A stretch of 6,372 bases of DNA, from contig CALIWP010000034.1 of the NCBI GenBank assembly GCA_938046705.1, positions 1 through 6,372 of the forward strand, given 5' to 3'. The translations under genes were made by a program, and so were the position numbers. Each line of letters starts with the position of its first letter. Positions within the stretch are counted from its first letter, which is position 1. The notes under the pieces are model-generated. The model was not told the origin of the DNA. It saw only the letters and a list, made by a program, of their open reading frames with translations, and did not search any database. Positions 1 through 5,699 of the stretch are shown here, in pieces. Source of the DNA: an uncultured Campylobacter sp. Its GTDB lineage: Bacteria; Campylobacterota; Campylobacteria; Campylobacterales; Campylobacteraceae.

Positions 1-124
1 GATAGCCAAAACGGATTTAAAAACAAATGACGCATGATTAAATTTGAGATTAATTTTAGGTAGATTTCAAATTTGCAAAGCTATCAAAGCGGTTTGGTTT
101 TGCTCAAATTTGCCGGCAATTTTA

Positions 125-138
125 GCGCCAAACGGCGC
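125..138. repeat. Short perfect hairpin in the post-fliY spacer
   Basis: GCGCC (125-129) and GGCGC (134-138) form a perfect 5-bp stem around a 4-base AAAC loop. Neither strand has a T-run directly after the stem (the minus strand continues TAAAATT), so it is not a classical intrinsic terminator. It could protect a transcript 3' end or be incidental. Confidence 0.4.
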
Positions 139-171
139 AAACTCGTAAAGCAAACCCATTTTAAAAGCACA

Positions 172-214
172 AAACCGCCGCTTTAACCTTTAGCGCAAAT
201 TTATGCGGTGGTTT
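172..214. repeat. 10-bp inverted repeat in the post-fliY spacer
   Basis: AAACCGCCGC (172-181) can pair with GCGGTGGTTT (205-214): nine Watson-Crick pairs and one G-U wobble when read as plus-strand RNA, with a loop of about 23 bases. A related GCGGCGG at 223-229 can also pair with CCGCCGC at 175-181, giving two competing folds. On the minus strand the repeat is followed by TTTTGTGCTTTT, a loosely U-rich tail, so it could be a second, distal end point for fliY read-through transcripts. No function is shown by the sequence alone. Confidence 0.4.
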
Positions 215-296
215 CTAAAAATGCGGCGGCTTGCAAATTTAGGTCTCCAAATTTGCTCGCGATTTCGTGCTAAATTTGGCCGAATACGACTTGGTT

Positions 297-320
297 TTAA
301 AAAAGCGCCCCAAGGCGAAA
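297..320 (-). terminator. Candidate intrinsic terminator after fliY
   Basis: On the minus strand, about 20 bases after the fliY stop, CGCC-TTGG-GGCG (317-306) forms a 4-bp GC hairpin followed by CTTTTTT. The stem is short, so termination may be weak. An alternative and stronger pairing uses AGCGCC inside the end of fliY (361-356) with GGCGCT (309-304), giving a 6-bp stem with a wide loop. The two arms carry A6 (299-304) and T6 (363-368) outside them, so the structure is nearly symmetric and could act on both strands. This is inferred from pattern only. Confidence 0.4.
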
Positions 321-338
321 TTCGTCCGATTTTAGCCC

Positions 339-1181
339 TTAACGTAGCTGCTCAAGGCGCTCTTTTTTCGTACCGATCTGAGTGATCTGGATGCCGAAGT
401 TTCCGTCTACGATGACGACCTCGCCTAGGGCTACGACCTTATCGCTGATCAAAATCTCAAGCGGGTCGTTTGCGAGCTGATTTAGCTCGATGACCGAACC
501 TATGTCCATCGTGAGCACGTCTTTTAGTAGCATTCTTTTTGAGCCGATACGTACGTGAAGCGGCAGGCGCACATCCATTATGAGCCCGATATTTCGCATT
601 TCCTCGATGCTTAAATCGCCTTTTGCGGGGGTTGCTTGCTGGGCGGGCTCTTTGTGATCTTTATTTAAAAATTTCACCAATGCAAAATCAAGCACTACGG
701 CGATTTGCTCGCTGACGTCTCCGATTTTAACGGAATAGACGTATATTTTTTCAAACGCGTTCAAATCAAAATTTGCGCTCTCGTCGAGGAAATTTACTTT
801 CGCGACCTCGAAATTTAGCTTCGGCATGCCTTTTTGCGCGCCAAGGCTCGTAGAAAATGCGCCCATGATATTTGAAAACACCTCTTTAGCGGCATCCAGC
901 TCGTCCTCGCTTAGATTTTCGTTGCGCGAGATCTCTTCTTCTCCGAGCATCCACTCGCCGATCGCGCTCATCAGTACCGGCGTGGCTACTAGTATCATCT
1001 TTGCCGTCGTATCGCCGCTAACGGCTATGTTTGCAACGGCTAGAGGCGGCTTTATGCCTTCTTGCTTAGGAGCGTCGTATTCGTTTCTCTCGCCTATTTC
1101 AGGCGTCCTACCCGTTAGCCCCTCGACCGTAGCCTTTACCTCGTTTACGAAAATTTTAAAAAAATCATTCATTGTTTTCAT
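339..1181 (-). CDS. fliY: Flagellar motor switch protein FliY
   Basis: FliY is a C-ring component that works with FliM in the rotor switch complex at the cytoplasmic base of the flagellum. At 280 residues it fits the family. Residues about 190-275 are a FliN/SpoA domain, seen in DLSIEEMRNIGLIMDVRLPL and the following LKDVLTMDIGSVIELN, LEILI and ALGEVVIVDGNFGIQIT. Residues about 5-170 resemble a CheC-like domain; its helix motif reads D96-x3-E100-x3-N104, one residue longer than the usual D/S-x3-E-x2-N, so CheY-P phosphatase activity is uncertain. A linker near 177-188 (EPAQQATPAKGD) separates the domains. The start overlaps fliM by 17 bp; a second in-frame ATG three codons in (1172-1170), giving MNDFFKIF, is equally plausible. 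The gene ends with TAA before a weak terminator-like hairpin and is probably the last gene of the operon. Confidence 0.93.
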   Translation of the reverse strand: MKTMNDFFKIFVNEVKATVEGLTGRTPEIGERNEYDAPKQEGIKPPLAVANIAVSGDTTAKMILVATPVLMSAIGEWMLGEEEISRNENLSEDELDAAKEVFSNIMGAFSTSLGAQKGMPKLNFEVAKVNFLDESANFDLNAFEKIYVYSVKIGDVSEQIAVVLDFALVKFLNKDHKEPAQQATPAKGDLSIEEMRNIGLIMDVRLPLHVRIGSKRMLLKDVLTMDIGSVIELNQLANDPLEILISDKVVALGEVVIVDGNFGIQITQIGTKKERLEQLR

Positions 1182-2271
1182 CCTCGCCTAATATATCGTC
1201 GTCTTCGTACTCATCCTCGTGCTCTGTGCTCATGAGTTTTGCTCTGCGCTCTTCTTCATACTGCTCGAGGATATTTTTGATCTCGTCTTTATCGCTTCTG
1301 ATTAGCTCTTCTATGCGGATAGATTTTCTAAATCTATGTAGTCCGACCTCAGCCAAAAATACCTCTTTTTTATCGATCGTTACGATAGCTTTGTCGTTTG
1401 CCGAGCGGTCAAGACGCAGTATGTCGCCCTCTTTTAAATTTAAAAACTCGCTTACGCTAACGATACTTTTACCCAGTATCGCCTCATACAGCACCTCAGC
1501 GCGCCCGATCAGCGTTTTTAGCTCTTTGTTTCGGCTCTTTTTCGCGCTCGTTTCGCCAAGCATTATGTCGCGGTTGGCTAGACGGCTTAAGATCGGCTCG
1601 AGGTATATGACCGGATAGCAGATATTTATCATGCCGCTTGAGTTGCCTACGATGATCTCCATGACGACCATTATAACGATCTCGTTTTGGCTTACGATTT
1701 GCACGACGTTTGGACTGCTTTCTTTAGCCTCGACGTTTGGGTACATATCGGTGATCATCGACCAGCTCTCTTTTAGGCGCTGCATCATCATCCTTAGGAT
1801 CGCATCGAGCAAATTTACCTCGATATCGGTTAGCTCTCTGCTAGCCTCAAAACCCTCGCCGTTACCGCCTAGCAAGCGATCTATCATCGGAAACGCGATA
1901 CTCGGGTTTATCTCCAAAACGCAGTTACCGTCAAGCGGCTTGATCGAAAAGACGTTAAAGCTAGTAGGGCTCGGCAAACTCATCAAAAACTCGCCGTACG
2001 TCATCTGATCGACGCTATGCAGGCGGATCTCCACGATACTTCTCATAACGCTTGAAATTTGAGAAGCCAAATTTCTCGCAAGCTTGTCGTGTATGCCCTT
2101 TATCGCGCGCAGTTGTTCCTTGCTGACGCGGTTTGGGCGTTTAAAATCGTAAATTATTACCTGCTGCTGTTCTTCTTTTTTTGATTTTTCACCGATAGAT
2201 TCGCTAGCATCGTCGTCGTCCACGACTTCTAGTAGCGCGTCTATCTCTTCTTGACTTAAAATGTCCGCCAT
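1165..2271 (-). CDS. fliM: Flagellar motor switch protein FliM
   Basis: FliM is the main C-ring protein that binds phosphorylated CheY and, with FliG and FliY/FliN, switches rotation direction. The N-terminus carries the conserved CheY-P binding peptide, ILSQEEIDALL (residues 4-14), joined by an acidic and Q-rich linker (about 17-38) to the CheC-like middle domain (about 42-235). That domain contains the FliG-contacting loop LLGGNGEG (133-140). Residues about 250-325 form the C-terminal SpoA domain. Residues 341-368 are a strongly acidic tail (EYEDDDILGEDENNE) beyond the SpoA domain. Length is 368 residues, normal to slightly long. The ATG shares one base with the fliA stop (TAATG), and a GAGGG ribosome-binding site lies in the end of fliA, so translation is probably coupled. 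An A7 run in the codons around residues 29-32 is a mild slippage site. Confidence 0.96.
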   Translation of the reverse strand: MADILSQEEIDALLEVVDDDDASESIGEKSKKEEQQQVIIYDFKRPNRVSKEQLRAIKGIHDKLARNLASQISSVMRSIVEIRLHSVDQMTYGEFLMSLPSPTSFNVFSIKPLDGNCVLEINPSIAFPMIDRLLGGNGEGFEASRELTDIEVNLLDAILRMMMQRLKESWSMITDMYPNVEAKESSPNVVQIVSQNEIVIMVVMEIIVGNSSGMINICYPVIYLEPILSRLANRDIMLGETSAKKSRNKELKTLIGRAEVLYEAILGKSIVSVSEFLNLKEGDILRLDRSANDKAIVTIDKKEVFLAEVGLHRFRKSIRIEELIRSDKDEIKNILEQYEEERRAKLMSTEHEDEYEDDDILGEDENNE

Positions 2272-2966
2272 TATTTACCCTCAAGCTTTTTTCTTATTTT
2301 TTCCATCAAACGCTTATGGATCTGCGAGATCCTACTCTCGGTAATCTGCAAAATTTCGCTGATCTCCTTTAAGCTCAGCTCTTCGTAATAATAAAGCTGT
2401 ACGATGAGCTGATCGCGCTCCTCAAATTCGTTTAAAATTTGAGTTATCTTTTCTATCAAATCCTCTTTTTCGACCCGTTCTAGCGTATTCTCCTCGCTCA
2501 TTAGCTCCATTTGATCGTCGATATTTAGGACGGCGACGACGGCGCTCACGTTTCTTGCTTCGCTTACTTTTTCTACGTCGATACCTAGCTTTCCTGCGAT
2601 ATACGCATCGTCGGGTTCGCACTCAAATTTATTAAAATACTCATTTACTAAAGCCTCGATAGACTTTACCAAAGTACGGTCCGAGCGGCTAACCACGTCA
2701 AGCCCGCGCAAAAAATCAAGCATCGCGCCGTAAACTCGCTTTTGCGCATAACCCCAAAAGGAGTCGTTTTGCTCTTTGTCGTATTTTCTGGAGAGCTTTA
2801 CCATCTCCTCCAGCCCGGCGCCGATCAGGTCGCTAACGTCGATATGAGCTGGCAAGCGCTCCTTTAGCCTAAAAGCCATCGCGCGAAGAGCGGGCATATA
2901 GGCTAGCACGATGTCGTCTTGCTCTTTTTTTATCGTCTGGGCATATGGATTAGGCGGCTTTTGCAT
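2271..2966 (-). CDS. fliA: Flagellar sigma factor FliA (sigma-28)
   Basis: FliA directs RNA polymerase to late flagellar promoters (flagellin, filament and related genes in Campylobacter) and is held inactive by the anti-sigma factor FlgM until the hook is complete. FlgM is not encoded in this window. The 231 residues have the three-domain layout of the family: sigma region 2 at about 17-90 (LAYMPALRAMAFRL, HIDVSDLIGAGLEEMVKLSRKYD with FWGYAQKRVYGAMLDFLR), region 3 at about 93-150, and region 4 at about 170-228 with the helix-turn-helix LSLKEISEILQITESRISQI (198-217). Region 1.1 is absent, as expected for group 3 factors. The ATG lies inside the preceding gene (17-bp overlap) and has only a weak purine stretch (GAAAG) before it, so coupling to upstream translation is likely. 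An A7 run occurs near codons 12-15. Confidence 0.96.
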   Translation of the reverse strand: MQKPPNPYAQTIKKEQDDIVLAYMPALRAMAFRLKERLPAHIDVSDLIGAGLEEMVKLSRKYDKEQNDSFWGYAQKRVYGAMLDFLRGLDVVSRSDRTLVKSIEALVNEYFNKFECEPDDAYIAGKLGIDVEKVSEARNVSAVVAVLNIDDQMELMSEENTLERVEKEDLIEKITQILNEFEERDQLIVQLYYYEELSLKEISEILQITESRISQIHKRLMEKIRKKLEGK

Positions 2967-3303
2967 TACTTTCGTTGCTCTTATTTAACGTTTGTTTTAT
3001 CAGTATATTTTCGCTGGCGAGCTTGTTTAAGAGATTGTCTATTCGCTTTTCTCTAAGGGCTAGTTCGCCGATAAGATAATCAGCTGTTTGCTCGTATTGC
3101 TCTTTATCAAATCTCTTTTTAAGAGATAATCTTACGTCGATATAGTTCATTATGATAACGTGAATCACGAGATAAAAGAAAAACGTAATCACGAAAGTAT
3201 AAAGCAACATCTGTATCGGGTCGCTTAACTTTAACGCCGAAAAAACGACTCCCGTAAAAAATCCGCAAACAGTAAAAAATGCTATAAAATTTTCCGCTTT
3301 CAA
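2950..3303 (-). CDS. Uncharacterised two-helix membrane protein, flhG-fliA intergenic family
   Basis: I recognise the position, between flhG and fliA (Cj0062c in C. jejuni and HP1033 in H. pylori, from memory), but not a function. The 117-residue product has two predicted membrane helices at about 6-24 (FIAFFTVCGFFTGVVFSAL) and 32-53 (MLLYTFVITFFFYLVIHVII). A charged segment from about 57 to 110 follows (DVRLSLKKRFDKEQYEQTADYL, then ALREKRIDNLLNKLASENILI) and looks like a coiled coil. The positive charge after helix 2 suggests both ends are cytoplasmic. The start is TTG, 15 bp after flhG, with AGGA seven bases upstream; it keeps helix 1 whole, whereas the next internal ATG (residue 32) would remove it. 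The 3' end overlaps fliA by 17 bp. A membrane-anchored partner of FlhF/FlhG or of the flagellar base is an inference from context only. Confidence 0.85.
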   Translation of the reverse strand: MKAENFIAFFTVCGFFTGVVFSALKLSDPIQMLLYTFVITFFFYLVIHVIIMNYIDVRLSLKKRFDKEQYEQTADYLIGELALREKRIDNLLNKLASENILIKQTLNKSNESNAKAA

Positions 3304-3318
3304 AACTAAATCCTAAAT

Positions 3319-4185
3319 TTAAAATTGCTCAATCATGCGCCTAAAAAAGGCGCTAAAGCTATTGACTTGACCATCTTTAAGCACTTTTTGTTCCAATCTC
3401 GAAATAAGCCTTTGAGCTATCTGATTTAACTCCAAGCTCGGCAGACAAAATTCGCTATCGTCGGTAAAAAGCGTACGCTGTTTTATGCTCTTTGAGACGC
3501 TTTTATCCTCGCTAATAGCGCCTAAAAACTCCAAATTTAACGGATTTTCGATATTTGCCTTGGCTACTTTTTGAATATGCTCAAATATCCTCATCGCCTC
3601 TTTTTCGTTTTTTACCATATTAAAAACCATCAAAAGATTGTCTTTATCTTTTGAGGTGATTTTTATAACGGCATAGGCGTCCGTTATCGCGGCGGGATCG
3701 GGCATAGTGACCACCACCACCTCGTCTGCCGCCTCTAAAAATAGCCGAGTGTTGCCGCCAATACCGGCGCCCGTATCGATGATGATAAAATCAAGCCCGT
3801 CAAGGTTCGCCGACTCGGCAAAAAACTGCTCGCACAAAAATTGATTGTTAAATTTTAATATCTCCTCGCCGCTTTCACCAGGAATCAGCGTCAAATTCGG
3901 CTTTATCTCGATCAAAATATCTTTTAAGGAACATTCGCCTTTTAGTACGTGGAGCAAATTTTTATTAACGCGCACGTTTAAGATGACATCTAAATTCGCC
4001 AGCCCGATATCCGCATCAAAAAGAGCAACTCTATACCCGCTTTTGGCCAAGACGTTAGCCAAATTTGCGCTTATGGTGCTTTTACCTACTCCGCCCTTGC
4101 CGCTAGTTACAGCGATAAAATACGTAGTTTTTGCTTTGGCTTGGGCGGCTACTATGCCTTTTAGTTTCTCGGCCTGATTACTCAT
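3319..4185 (-). CDS. flhG: Flagellar number regulator FlhG (MinD-like ATPase)
   Basis: FlhG (also YlxH/FleN) is a MinD/ParA-type ATPase that limits flagellar number, opposes FlhF and stimulates its GTPase; in Campylobacter it is also tied to division-site placement. The 288-residue product has a deviant Walker A motif SGKGGVGKST (28-37, with the signature lysine K30), a switch I-type DADIGLANLD (57-66) and the Walker B region DFIIIDTGAGI (132-142). The N-terminal NQAEKLK (3-9) matches the DQAxxLR activator motif through which FlhG engages FlhF in characterised relatives. The C-terminus SFSAFFRRMIEQF (276-288) looks like the amphipathic membrane-targeting helix. It overlaps flhF by 8 bp and has a good AAGGA five bases before the ATG, so co-production with FlhF is expected. 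Nothing looks broken. Confidence 0.95.
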   Translation of the reverse strand: MSNQAEKLKGIVAAQAKAKTTYFIAVTSGKGGVGKSTISANLANVLAKSGYRVALFDADIGLANLDVILNVRVNKNLLHVLKGECSLKDILIEIKPNLTLIPGESGEEILKFNNQFLCEQFFAESANLDGLDFIIIDTGAGIGGNTRLFLEAADEVVVVTMPDPAAITDAYAVIKITSKDKDNLLMVFNMVKNEKEAMRIFEHIQKVAKANIENPLNLEFLGAISEDKSVSKSIKQRTLFTDDSEFCLPSLELNQIAQRLISRLEQKVLKDGQVNSFSAFFRRMIEQF

Positions 4186-5587
4186 TATGTTCCTTGCTAA
4201 ATCCCTCTAATACGCAGCTTACTAAAAATTCGCTCTTTGCCACCAAGATATCGTCCGGTACTTCCTGTCCGACGGAGAAAAAACTAACCGGCTTGTTCGT
4301 CTCGTAAACTAGCGAAAATACGTTACCGAAAATCTTCGTCTCGTCAAATTTGGTGATAATCAGGGTGTCGATGTCAAGAAAGCTAAAACCGTTGTAAATT
4401 TCAAGCATATCTTCGATCTTTGCCCCGGCCGATAGCACCAGATGCACGTCTATATGCGTATCCGTACTTTTTATAAACTTTTCTAGCCTTGATAGCTTTT
4501 CTTTATCGTACTGCGAGCTGCCCGTGGTGTCTATGAGGATCACTTCGCAGTGATTTAGCTGCTTTAGTGCGTTTTTAAAATCATCAACTTCGATAACGTC
4601 AAGGATCGGTAGCTTCATCATCTTTGCGTATTGAAACAGCTGCTCGACCGCGCCGATACGGTAGGTATCAAGCGTGATGATGCCCGTTTTTACTCGTTTA
4701 CCGTCTCCGTAGGCAAACCTTGCGGCAAGCTTAGCTAGAGTCGTGGTCTTACCAACTCCAGTCGGCCCCACCAGCATCATTATCTTTTGTTTTCTATCGT
4801 CCTCTTCGCTCCTGCACGGCAGCATCTTTCTAAGCAGCGAGCTAAAATATCTCCTAACCGCCGTAGGATTAGCCTTCATCTGAGGCGACATATTTTCCGC
4901 GGTTATTTTCATTATCTGCTCTAGGTGCTCCTCTTTCATGCCGCTATTTTTGGCGTCCTTATAGATGCCGGCAAACTCGGGCGGGATACTTAAGTTGTTT
5001 CTGGCGCCCGCTCGCTCCTCCCAGAACATATCGGCTATCATATTTACTTTTTCGCTTAGCATACTCACTTGCCTTGCGACGTCGTCTATCTTTTTATCGT
5101 AGTTTTGATCTTGGCGACTAGGCATAGTTTCGATATTTGCTATTTGGCTTATCTCTTTTGCGGCTTTTGAGATGTTTAGGAGTATGTCCTCGCCGCTGTT
5201 TTGAGCGGTTTTGTAGTTTTGATTTTGCGAGGCTGAGTTCGTGGAGTTTTGGCTAAAATTTGCCGCAGCTAAAGCGCTTTGAGCTTCGACTTCAAAAAGC
5301 TCACGCTCGTCTAAAATAATCTTTTGCGGCCTTTCCTCTTTTGCTGCCTGAGCGCGCAAAAACTCCTCATAGCCCTTTAAATTTTGCTTTTGAGGCTGAT
5401 TTTTTTTCTGCTCGCTCGCGTCCTCTTCGACGCTAACTAAAATTTCATAAAGCGGCTTTTTGTTTATCGTCTTTGGCTGAATTTGCTTCGTCGTTACCAA
5501 GATCGCCCTCTCGCCGCACTGAGCCTGCGCCTTTTTTAGCGCTTCCATACTGCTCTCGCCGGTAAACGTATAAAACTTCGTCGCCAA
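4178..5587 (-). CDS. flhF: Flagellar biosynthesis GTPase FlhF
   Basis: FlhF is an SRP-family GTPase that marks the cell pole for flagellar assembly, and in Campylobacter it is needed for full expression of sigma-54-dependent flagellar genes. The 469 residues comprise a conserved N-terminus (1-55), a variable Q/N/A-rich linker (about 56-160), a helical N domain (about 160-260) and the G domain (about 268-460). Visible G motifs are the P-loop GPTGVGKTT (274-282), DTYRIGAVEQL (307-317), DTTG (353-356, where most SRP GTPases have DTAG), TKFDE (412-416) and SVGQEVPDDI (438-447). The start codon is TTG, chosen because AAGGAG lies five bases upstream and MATKFYTF matches typical FlhF N-termini. A run of eight A (codons 61-63) is a possible slippage site. 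Downstream, flhG overlaps by 8 bp. It is probably the first flagellar gene of the operon. Confidence 0.96.
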   Translation of the reverse strand: MATKFYTFTGESSMEALKKAQAQCGERAILVTTKQIQPKTINKKPLYEILVSVEEDASEQKKNQPQKQNLKGYEEFLRAQAAKEERPQKIILDERELFEVEAQSALAAANFSQNSTNSASQNQNYKTAQNSGEDILLNISKAAKEISQIANIETMPSRQDQNYDKKIDDVARQVSMLSEKVNMIADMFWEERAGARNNLSIPPEFAGIYKDAKNSGMKEEHLEQIMKITAENMSPQMKANPTAVRRYFSSLLRKMLPCRSEEDDRKQKIMMLVGPTGVGKTTTLAKLAARFAYGDGKRVKTGIITLDTYRIGAVEQLFQYAKMMKLPILDVIEVDDFKNALKQLNHCEVILIDTTGSSQYDKEKLSRLEKFIKSTDTHIDVHLVLSAGAKIEDMLEIYNGFSFLDIDTLIITKFDETKIFGNVFSLVYETNKPVSFFSVGQEVPDDILVAKSEFLVSCVLEGFSKEHNE

Positions 5588-5592
5588 ATCTT

Positions 5593-5598
5593 CTCCTT
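5593..5598 (-). promoter_or_regulatory. Ribosome-binding site deciding the flhF TTG start
   Basis: AAGGAG on the minus strand ends five bases before TTG at 5587-5585. No ATG or GTG in frame lies at an equally good distance, so this site supports a TTG start for flhF. Confidence 0.8.
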
Positions 5599-5606
5599 CG
5601 TTTCTC

Positions 5607-5618
5607 GCTAAATTTAGC
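5607..5618. repeat. 12-bp perfect palindrome upstream of flhF
   Basis: GCTAAATTTAGC reads identically on both strands. It lies about 20 bases before the flhF start, between the sigma-54-like box and the ribosome-binding site. A GGCTAAA direct repeat surrounds it (minus strand, GGGCTAAAGGCGGCTAAA). It is in the place where an operator or leader hairpin would act, but its core is the AAATTT motif that is abundant across the window, so it may be part of that background. Confidence 0.45.
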
Positions 5619-5652
5619 CGCCTTTAGCCCAAATCGTCGCGGCAAAGGCTAT

Positions 5653-5668
5653 GCATTTTCCGTTCCCG
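5653..5668 (-). promoter_or_regulatory. Candidate sigma-54 (RpoN) promoter before flhF
   Basis: On the minus strand, GGAAC (5666-5662), five bases, then ATGC (5656-5653) match the epsilonproteobacterial sigma-54 consensus GGAAC-N5-TTGC at all but one conserved base, with the required GG-N10-GC spacing. Transcription would start near 5642, leaving a leader of about 54 bases. The flanking TT before GG and TT after GC of the consensus are not conserved (CG and AT). In C. jejuni flhF is regarded as an early gene acting upstream of sigma-54, so this would imply feedback; the match could be chance. Confidence 0.35.
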
Positions 5669-5699
5669 CCTCAAATTTAGGCTTTGCGGCCGCTAAATC

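Larger units (their letters stand above)
1..338. other. Intergenic region downstream of fliY, no convincing gene
   Basis: All six frames here are broken by stops or give only short peptides without a recognisable family. The stretch holds seven AAATTT motifs (starting at 40, 69, 106, 197, 235, 249 and 272) and three inverted repeats, described separately. Reading frames run off the left edge on both strands. On the minus strand an ATG at 35-33 opens onto MRHLFLNPFWL, without a visible ribosome-binding site. On the plus strand a short frame ends with TGA at 35-37... region and another with TGA at 28-30. None can be called from so few codons. The most likely role is the transcription end of the flagellar operon plus spacer DNA. 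Confidence 0.6.
5588..5699 (-). promoter_or_regulatory. folK-flhF gap, likely promoter region of the flagellar operon
   Basis: This is the only sizeable gap in the gene chain apart from the downstream spacer, so it is the natural place for a promoter driving flhF to fliY. It holds a strong ribosome-binding site, a 12-bp palindrome and a sigma-54-like box, described separately. TAAGAT at the folK stop (5701-5696) is a possible weak sigma-70 minus-10 hexamer, but no clear partner is visible. The folK transcript could also read through. Confidence 0.5.

Noticed and set aside
1..35. Possible minus-strand gene start (ATG at 35-33, MRHLFLNPFWL) running off the left edge
   Set aside because: No Shine-Dalgarno sequence lies before the ATG, only 11 codons are visible, and other frames on both strands are also open to the edge. 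Sequence to the left would decide.
203..385. Plus-strand 60-codon reading frame (ATG at 203) across the spacer and the end of fliY
   Set aside because: It overlaps the well-supported 3' end of fliY on the other strand, has no ribosome-binding site or recognisable motif, and its composition (basic, Phe/Lys-rich) follows from the local AAATTT-rich DNA.
1172..1618. Long plus-strand open frame opposite fliM (148 codons, serine-rich)
   Set aside because: It is the reverse shadow of fliM, whose FliM domains and motifs are unambiguous; serine-rich shadows are typical opposite acidic/Lys-rich proteins.
2422..2622. Arginine-rich 66-codon frame within fliA on the same strand
   Set aside because: It is an out-of-frame reading of the sigma factor gene; the arginine excess is a frame artefact.
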